The notes under the pieces: generated by a model | What the model was told of the DNA's origin: nothing | Database searches by the model: none | What the model saw: only the letters and a program-made list of their open reading frames with translations | Shown here: piece by piece, positions 30,759 through 35,427 of the stretch | Numbering within the stretch: the first letter of the stretch is position 1 | How the letters are laid out: the number at the start of each line of letters is the position of its first letter | Translations under genes and position numbers: made by a program | IMG/VR virus record: IMGVR_UViG_3300030110_004040 | Coordinates: 1-35,427 of that record | DNA from: a virus | Length of the DNA stretch: 35,427 nt | Direction: 5' to 3' (one strand)

Positions 30759-31472
30759 ATGGCATACCGTAATCCCAACCCCGTGACACACTTCGAGGTG
30801 TCCGGTCAGTCAAACGCAGAGCCCGCTTCCGACAATGGTGTGACCCTTGTTGCTGGGTCCGGCGTGACCCTGACAACGGGGTCGGGGTCGGTTACCATCG
30901 CTGCGAGTGGTGGTGGTAGCTCATCGGATACGTTTTCGGTCGATCACTTTGGTCGTTTCCGGTGGGCTAATAATAATATTCATGGCCACCTTACTTACAC
31001 GGAGTACTCAAGGTACTCCTATGTGAATCAGACGCTGGACGGCAAGGTTACATACAGTGATGGGACCATCAACTGTGCCTCCTTTACGTCGAGTATCGTC
31101 AACTCTCTTCTGTATATCAGGAGTGGGATTGTGGCCGTCGATTGCACGCTAGATGCGTTCACTGTTGACGGCTACTGGACGGTCAACCTTTCAGACGGCA
31201 ATGCTAAGTGGTCAATGTGGCGAGCACCTGCGCCAGCTGACGGCACAGATTATGACGACCTCGTAACCTGGACCCGCGTTGGAAGTGTCACATGGCCTGG
31301 GACTGGTACAGATGACACCTACAACAAGGGGTCAGTCACCATCAGCTCTGGCAACTCTTACGATGCAGGCGACTGGTTTGCACTAACGGTGCAACCGGGC
31401 GGCTCTGACGTCTACACTGGGAGCAGCACAAACAACGCCTTCAGCATGTCTTCAAAGTGGAGTGTGTCATGA
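30759..31472 (+). CDS. Putative tail fibre or receptor-binding protein
   Basis: The product has 237 residues, starting one base after the fibre stop. The N-terminal 70 residues are Gly/Ser/Thr-rich like the two preceding proteins (VTLVAGSGVTLTTGSGSVTI), and the rest is a beta-rich domain with many Trp and Tyr (YWTVNLSDGNAKWSMWRAPA), consistent with a carbohydrate-binding surface. It overlaps the next gene as ATGA. The exact role is inferred. Confidence 0.6.
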   Translation: MAYRNPNPVTHFEVSGQSNAEPASDNGVTLVAGSGVTLTTGSGSVTIAASGGGSSSDTFSVDHFGRFRWANNNIHGHLTYTEYSRYSYVNQTLDGKVTYSDGTINCASFTSSIVNSLLYIRSGIVAVDCTLDAFTVDGYWTVNLSDGNAKWSMWRAPAPADGTDYDDLVTWTRVGSVTWPGTGTDDTYNKGSVTISSGNSYDAGDWFALTVQPGGSDVYTGSSTNNAFSMSSKWSVS

Positions 31473-31720
31473 TAACTGGTCAGTCTTACGGCGCACCAAC
31501 GGGGACCGCTGGCTCTCCAGCAATTAAGCTGAAGGATATAGATGCAGATTGGGTTCTAATCATTATGGTGACAGAACCCACAATGCCATTCTCTGGGATG
31601 AGCAGGGAGACCAACATCATCCCAGGTGACCTCCAGGTCTTCGAAGCCAAGGTCCAGGCGCAGGCCCCCACCGAGGCTGAGCTGATGGAACTCCAACACA
31701 TCGTGTACGTTGCGAGCTAA
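31469..31720 (+). CDS. Small hypothetical late protein, possibly fibre-associated
   Basis: The product has 83 residues from ATG 31469, which overlaps the preceding stop by four bases. It is mixed alpha/beta (IKLKDIDADWVLIIMVTEPT, then AKVQAQAPTEAELMELQ). Its size and place after the fibre genes would suit a fibre-assembly chaperone, but no family is recognised. Confidence 0.6.
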   Translation: MITGQSYGAPTGTAGSPAIKLKDIDADWVLIIMVTEPTMPFSGMSRETNIIPGDLQVFEAKVQAQAPTEAELMELQHIVYVAS

Positions 31721-31725
31721 TAACC

Positions 31726-32070
31726 ATGGAAACTATAACCTCAAGCCTACTGGACTTCGGTGCGCTTGGGCTATTCGCCGGGTTCCTCATCTGGCAGCAC
31801 ACCAAGAACACCAAGCGTCTCGATGAGACTGTTGAGTCCTTTCAGCAGACAGTCAGGGACCAGGAGACTGCACACAGTGCAGCCGAAGAGCTAATCCGCA
31901 ATCGGTATGACAATGTCATAGCCCGTCATGAGGAAAAGCAAAGCGTCATCTATGCTGATGTGGTTAAGAAGCTCGATGACCATGGTCGTATCTTGGAAGA
32001 TGTCCACGCTTCAATCAGGGGAATGCAGGCCCAGCGATTGCTGGACCCAACGCTCACCCAGCTTGACTGA
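31726..32070 (+). CDS. Putative holin-like membrane protein with coiled coil
   Basis: The product has 114 residues. Residues 7-23 (LLDFGALGLFAGFLIWQ) form one N-terminal membrane helix, followed by an extended charged coiled coil (NTKRLDETVESFQQTVRDQE; EEKQSVIYADVVKKLDDHGR). This is the layout of BhlA-type single-span holins and of some spanin subunits. It is the last gene of the late unit and is read only at a weak ribosome binding site. Whether it is the main holin or an accessory with the XhlA-like protein at 10014 cannot be decided from sequence. Confidence 0.55.
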   Translation: METITSSLLDFGALGLFAGFLIWQHTKNTKRLDETVESFQQTVRDQETAHSAAEELIRNRYDNVIARHEEKQSVIYADVVKKLDDHGRILEDVHASIRGMQAQRLLDPTLTQLD

Positions 32071-32096
32071 GCGACAAGCTACCGACCAGCATTCCA

Positions 32097-32134
32097 AGCA
32101 GGAAGCACCCGATTAGGAATAGGTGAGTCCTGCT
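32097..32134. terminator. Stem-loop between convergent units, possible bidirectional terminator
   Basis: AGCAGGA (32097-32103) pairs with TCCTGCT (32128-32134), and inside it CACC pairs with GGTG, separated by AG/AG. It lies in the only gap between the convergent late and early units. There is no strong T-run on either side, so it may act as a Rho-independent terminator only weakly or protect transcript ends. Confidence 0.5.
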
Positions 32135-32137
32135 CAT

Positions 32138-32665
32138 CTAATCTATCCAGCTAAACCGGGCACGACTGCCCTCTTTGTCGAGCACCCACTCACCATACAA
32201 GGCAAGCAGACCAGCATCGGCCAGACCATCCTGGTCAACTCGACATCTGCCTGGACGCAAGCCCAGACCAGGGAGTAGCTCCTTGACCCTGGTGATGGCT
32301 CTTTGCTTTCCATGGCCCTCTGCCCCCTTGAGCATAACCTTCTGCCATGTCTGGGGTGGTGGGCTTTCGATGTGCAACCTCAAGGCTTTACACATCCCGT
32401 ACAGCTCACCGTATCGAGACCCGAGTCTAAACATGGATGAGACGCCTTGCCGTGGCATGGCTTGCTGTCTCTCCAGCACGACCATCCTGACAATGCGTCT
32501 CTCCAGGAAGGACATGACCTCTTCGTAATCAAGAAGCTCTTGTTTAAACGGCATCATGAGGGAGGCGACGACTTCGCCCCCCTCGATGGCCACTATTGCG
32601 CCCCGTCTACCGGGGTCAATACCGACAATGGCACCCTTCAAAACGGCACCGGGTCTGAGCCCCAT
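32138..32665 (-). CDS. RuvC-like Holliday junction resolvase
   Basis: The product has 175 residues. The RNase H-fold motifs are IVGIDPGRRGAIVAI (catalytic Asp17), VVLERQQ (Glu65) and DGLADAGLLALYG (Asp146/150), matching RuvC-type resolvases that cut branched DNA. The start at 32665 overlaps the SSB gene by 28 bases. A TTG at 32641, overlapping the SSB stop by four bases (TTGA), would give a protein starting just before the first catalytic strand, as in typical RuvC. It is the last gene of the leftward unit and probably trims recombination intermediates before packaging. Confidence 0.88.
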   Translation of the reverse strand: MGLRPGAVLKGAIVGIDPGRRGAIVAIEGGEVVASLMMPFKQELLDYEEVMSFLERRIVRMVVLERQQAMPRQGVSSMFRLGSRYGELYGMCKALRLHIESPPPQTWQKVMLKGAEGHGKQRAITRVKELLPGLGLRPGRCRVDQDGLADAGLLALYGEWVLDKEGSRARFSWID

Positions 32666-33021
32666 CCACCACCACTGCTGCTCACATCCTTGTGCTTTGG
32701 CTCATCGTCCTTGTAGTCAATGACGGTGATGTTGTCGCAGTTGATTGTAAGGTCCAGGCCATGGTCTCCATTGTTCTTTTGAAAGATCTTGGGAGGCATC
32801 AACCGACCATCAACGACAACCCGGTTGCCCTTGCCGACCTTGCCAGCAACCCACTCGCCTTGCTTACCCCACACCGATACCCGCCACCATGTTGTCTGGT
32901 CGTTACCGTCTCGGTCCTTGCCATTGCTCACGGCTAGGCGTAGCTCGGTCACACTGGAGTTGCCTGCCTGCTTCCGTTCAGGGTCGGCACCAAGCCGACC
33001 CATAACTGTTACTTTCTGCAT
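32638..33021 (-). CDS. ssb: Single-stranded DNA-binding protein
   Basis: The product has 127 residues with an OB-fold. Typical features are MQKVTVMGRLGADPE at the start, LRLAVSNG, WWRVSVWGKQGE (aromatic DNA-stacking), VGKGNRVVVDGRL and a flexible Gly-rich linker with an acidic-Pro-Phe end (DPVPF) that recruits partner proteins. It coats single-stranded DNA during replication and recombination. It overlaps the ERF gene (TAATG) and the resolvase, so the four-gene module is co-translated. Confidence 0.95.
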   Translation of the reverse strand: MQKVTVMGRLGADPERKQAGNSSVTELRLAVSNGKDRDGNDQTTWWRVSVWGKQGEWVAGKVGKGNRVVVDGRLMPPKIFQKNNGDHGLDLTINCDNITVIDYKDDEPKHKDVSSSGGGWGSDPVPF

Positions 33022-33629
33022 TACTTATCCTTTCTGAAGTTGTCTTTTCTGTTCATGATCTCAGCCTTCAGGCTGGCGATCTTATCACTATCAAGCTCTT
33101 TCACTGACATGCCCATCTCCGCTTGAGCAAAGTCCTCGACCAGAACAAGGCTGATACCCTCATCAATGCATGCCTTCTTCAAGTCCTTGATGGCGCCTGC
33201 TGGGTTGGCCTGCTTTTGAGCCCTTGCAATCCTTGCAGCCGCTTCACCGTCGTCATCTTCGGACACCATGCCAAGGGCGGACTGCAATCCATAGCGCCGA
33301 CTGTAGGTTAGCGCCGACCCGTACGCCTGGGGGTCTTCAGTCCTACCCCTCGGTACCACGAATGGCACCAACTGGCTGATGAACTGACCGCTTGCACCAT
33401 GCATGATGGTCGTCTGCATGGCGAGCCCACCAAGACCCTCGACCACACCTTGTGTAACAAACAGGTCATGCTCTGCAAGCACTGCCCTCGATGCCTCATC
33501 AACAGCCCGCAGGTCTGCGTACCTGCTTTTGAAGTGTGGGTTTTTGCCCGTCTTAAAGGCTGCACCCATCGCTCCGAAAGCCTTGCACATCGCAGGCGTT
33601 AACTTGTCCGTCTTTTCTGAAGTCTTCAT
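33021..33629 (-). CDS. ERF-family single-strand annealing protein
   Basis: The product has 202 residues. It has the ERF signature NPHFKSRYADLRAVDEASR (about 30-48) and a YGSALTYSRRYGLQSALG segment near 103-120, followed by the acidic EDDDGEAA. The C-terminal region is helical and charged. ERF proteins anneal complementary strands, usually after end resection by an exonuclease, such as the YqaJ-type gene four bases upstream (overlap ATGA). It acts in recombination-dependent replication and genome circularisation. Confidence 0.93.
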   Translation of the reverse strand: MKTSEKTDKLTPAMCKAFGAMGAAFKTGKNPHFKSRYADLRAVDEASRAVLAEHDLFVTQGVVEGLGGLAMQTTIMHGASGQFISQLVPFVVPRGRTEDPQAYGSALTYSRRYGLQSALGMVSEDDDGEAAARIARAQKQANPAGAIKDLKKACIDEGISLVLVEDFAQAEMGMSVKELDSDKIASLKAEIMNRKDNFRKDK

Positions 33630-34648
33630 TCCCGCACCTCTTTCCTTTTTACGTAAATACGATTCTTCTTTCCAATGGTCACCGACACACCTTCACCAAA
33701 GGCCCTCTCATGCGGTCCCAAGGCACGTATCAGGTGGTTGCTGACGTTCGCATCCTCCTCCTTGAGCTTTTTGATTACCTCTCTAATCTCAAGCTTACGC
33801 TCTGCCAGTGACACGATGGTATCACTGACCTCCATTACTCCATGCCTCTCATCAAAGGACAGCATCAAAGCATCACGACACTCGCTCGACCCATCGATAG
33901 GTGGCATCTGGTCCAGCACAATGTGCTTCTTGTACCAGTCCGAAAGCTTTGGAACGATCTCACGCTCAAAGCCATCGATGTCGGGGTCGATTGTCGCGAC
34001 ATGGAGCCTCGCCATATCGATATCAATCATCTCCCTGGCAAGGCTGACCGCAGCCTGTAGACCATCCTTCTTGATAGCGTTACGCAACAACGTAAAGCTA
34101 TCCTCGCTGGCAGCTAGGCACACAAGCATGCTTTCACGCATATGCTTGTCTGCGTTTGGCCATGTCTTGGAAACACCCCATGCACACTGCCTCACCTGGA
34201 GATTGTGGTCTGGTCTTTCGTCGGATACGTAGGGCTTAAATGTGTCCATGTTGCTTTTGATTTCCATTGTGCCCACGGCCTGACCGCTGCTCTTATCAAC
34301 GATAATCCTGTCAGGTGTGCAGTGAATCCACGGCTCAACCTGGATAGACCCGTCACCAAAACTGGCCACCGCTGTTAAGCCTTGAAGACTCAGCACCGGT
34401 AGCGCCAATTCTGCCACCAGTGGTTCGAGTTCGTGGCCACGGACGAGATGGTCACCCTCCCTTGGCTCACTGATTCCCAACAGGTCAGCCTTGACTGAGT
34501 GCTGGTTTCCATAAGGATTCAGACCGAGGACCATAGAGCTATTCGACGCACCCAGGCTACGCATAACATCAACCGTGGGCGCAATCTTGACACCGAAGTG
34601 TTCCTCGATGGCGTCACGGTCAACCGTTGGGTAGACGTAGGCACTCAC
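33626..34648 (-). CDS. YqaJ-type recombination exonuclease
   Basis: The product has 340 residues, GTG start. The nuclease core includes RGHELEPLVAE (Glu73/75), HCTPDRIIVDK (Asp113), VGTMEIKSN (Glu129, Lys131) and NLQVRQCAW (Gln151). This is the lambda-exonuclease/YqaJ viral recombinase fold. The C-terminal part is helical with a basic end (IGKKNRIYVKRKE). With ERF it forms a two-component recombination system. The N-terminal region also occurs as a diverged copy at 1-414. The GTG overlaps the preceding stop by one base. Confidence 0.88.
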   Translation of the reverse strand: MSAYVYPTVDRDAIEEHFGVKIAPTVDVMRSLGASNSSMVLGLNPYGNQHSVKADLLGISEPREGDHLVRGHELEPLVAELALPVLSLQGLTAVASFGDGSIQVEPWIHCTPDRIIVDKSSGQAVGTMEIKSNMDTFKPYVSDERPDHNLQVRQCAWGVSKTWPNADKHMRESMLVCLAASEDSFTLLRNAIKKDGLQAAVSLAREMIDIDMARLHVATIDPDIDGFEREIVPKLSDWYKKHIVLDQMPPIDGSSECRDALMLSFDERHGVMEVSDTIVSLAERKLEIREVIKKLKEEDANVSNHLIRALGPHERAFGEGVSVTIGKKNRIYVKRKEVRE

Positions 34649-34986
34649 TACTTAGGCTCATAGTCGAGTAGCTCACCGTCAAGCACACACAATGCGCCGA
34701 CGCTGAACAGCGGGTCATTGGGGTCGTTGCCTTCGTAGTTGTACAGGTCCATGTACTGTGCAACTACGCGCACGGTATGCACGCTGCTCTTCATTGATAC
34801 GTCTCGAATCTGTCGAGCGATTGCCAACGCTTTGTCTTTGTCACCCTTGGCAAGATACCTGCCAAGCTCCGCCGCTGTCATGCCCATGGCCTTCAAGCGA
34901 ACCTTAACCCGGTAGGCAAGCGGGTCTTCGTAGGTCTTTGTCTTGAGCATCTGCTCCGCTGCTTTTCTGTTTGGATGTACCATCAT
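34648..34986 (-). CDS. Small hypothetical early protein (right variant)
   Basis: The product has 112 residues, or 111 from the second of two adjacent ATGs, with GAGAGG upstream. The core YRVKVRLKAMGMTAAELGRY...DKALAIARQIRDVS matches the product of 411-770; the N-terminus (MMVHPNRKAAEQMLKTKTYE) and C-terminus are different. The core may be a helix-turn-helix-like unit, but this is not demonstrated. It is directly upstream of the exonuclease with a one-base overlap. Confidence 0.7.
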   Translation of the reverse strand: MMVHPNRKAAEQMLKTKTYEDPLAYRVKVRLKAMGMTAAELGRYLAKGDKDKALAIARQIRDVSMKSSVHTVRVVAQYMDLYNYEGNDPNDPLFSVGALCVLDGELLDYEPK

Positions 34987-34988
34987 TG

Positions 34989-35228
34989 TCAGTTCCTCTC
35001 TGGTGTTGTCATGCTCATTCTGAATTCGTAACCGGCACGTATGCCGCGCATATAATTTTCGTTACCTCGGTACCAGGGCGCGCCCTCATTGAACCCGTAC
35101 ACCCCGTGGTTGAAACCCTCGTTAAACTCATGTGTCGAAAAGACAAGCCCGTCACCCTTAAGGTGTCGGCGTAAATGCCTGACAAGCGCCCTGGCAATCT
35201 CTCCAACTCTGTCAATATGCACAGGCAT
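34989..35228 (-). CDS. Small hypothetical early protein with HG/GF motif (right variant)
   Basis: The product has 79 residues from ATG 35228 (GGGGGG upstream), corresponding to the left gene 992-1234. It shares MPVHIDRVGEIAR, THEFNEGFNHGVYGFNEG and YMRGIRAGYEFRMSM. In this haplotype it is followed directly by 34648-34986, without the paralogue seen at 767-988. The function is unknown. Confidence 0.7.
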   Translation of the reverse strand: MPVHIDRVGEIARALVRHLRRHLKGDGLVFSTHEFNEGFNHGVYGFNEGAPWYRGNENYMRGIRAGYEFRMSMTTPERN

Positions 35229-35230
35229 CT

Positions 35231-35427
35231 TCATCCCCCCAGTTTGACGACGTTGATAATTTCCCCGCAAGGCTCAATGTGTGTAACCTTGCGGTGCTTG
35301 AATGCTTCAATGTGCTTCTCAAAGGCCTCAAGGGTGTTGTGATAGTCCCCGGTGTCATCGGAAAGCCAGACACCGACAGAAAACCATACACAGCTTCGCT
35401 CCACACCATCCCCCGCACTGTTAGTTT
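35231..35427 (-). CDS. Small hypothetical early protein, start cut off by the right edge
   Basis: This is the right version of 1237-1446. It encodes the last 65 residues (from TNSAGDGVERSCVWF to VVKLGG); the first four residues lie beyond the window. The frame and end match the left copy with a few substitutions (for example TGDYHNTLEAFEKHIEAF). Confidence 0.65.
   Translation of the reverse strand, partial: TNSAGDGVERSCVWFSVGVWLSDDTGDYHNTLEAFEKHIEAFKHRKVTHIEPCGEIINVVKLGG

Larger units (their letters stand above)
34235..35427. repeat. Right copy of the diverged terminal repeat
   Basis: This is the partner of 1-1433 (see that entry). It is 1193 nt long and lacks the gene found at 767-988 in the left copy. 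Its outer 90 nt (34235-34324) and outer 74 nt (35354-35427) are identical to the left copy; the interior is diverged. Confidence 0.85.

Noticed and set aside
1-35427. tRNA genes, CRISPR arrays, insertion sequences, integrase or attachment sites
   Set aside because: I looked for cloverleaf-like segments, regularly spaced repeats, transposase or integrase motifs and inverted-repeat ends and found none that I could support.

Overview
The window reads as an essentially complete genome of a tailed bacteriophage, most likely a lytic podovirus of a Gram-negative host. The podovirus call rests on a packaging/capsid/portal module followed by a T7/P22-like short-tail layout (head-tail adaptor, large nozzle-like protein, three helical ejection-type proteins, fibres), with no tape-measure, tail-tube or sheath gene. 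The Gram-negative call rests on spanin-like lysis genes and signal peptides. I see no integrase, repressor, tRNA, CRISPR, DNA polymerase, primase or RNA polymerase, so replication and transcription probably depend on the host apart from a DnaB-type helicase.

The layout has two opposed transcription units. A leftward unit fills roughly 1-5526 with small, tightly overlapping, mostly unrecognised early genes. It continues at the right end (35427 down to 32138) with a recombination module: YqaJ-type exonuclease, ERF annealing protein, SSB and RuvC-like resolvase. The rightward unit (5935-32070) carries a nested spanin-like pair, helicase, CHAP endolysin, a possible small terminase, an XhlA-like holin, large terminase, scaffold, major capsid protein, portal, tail and ejection proteins, fibres and a second holin-like protein. 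The units diverge across 5527-5934, which holds no gene but has TAGTCTA repeats and a strongly structured leader, and they converge at a stem-loop at 32097-32134.

The two ends are alternative versions of one locus. Positions 1-1433 and 34235-35427 match exactly for 90 nt at one end and 74 nt at the other and diverge between, including a whole extra gene in the left version. The simplest reading is a circular or circularly permuted genome of about 34.0-34.2 kb, whose contig ends spell two population haplotypes of the same early-gene segment. Joining the ends makes the leftward unit one operon of about 8.6 kb, from 5526 to 32138.

The most novel signal is a tandem double-hairpin element present three times between consecutive early genes (4082-4138, 4607-4662, 5035-5086). 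Each copy starts 5-8 nt after a stop codon and has an identical GC hairpin with a cUACGg tetraloop, then a second stem whose sequence differs between copies while pairing is kept by compensatory changes, then a conserved spacer and ribosome binding site. The structured leader of the late operon is a second candidate RNA element.
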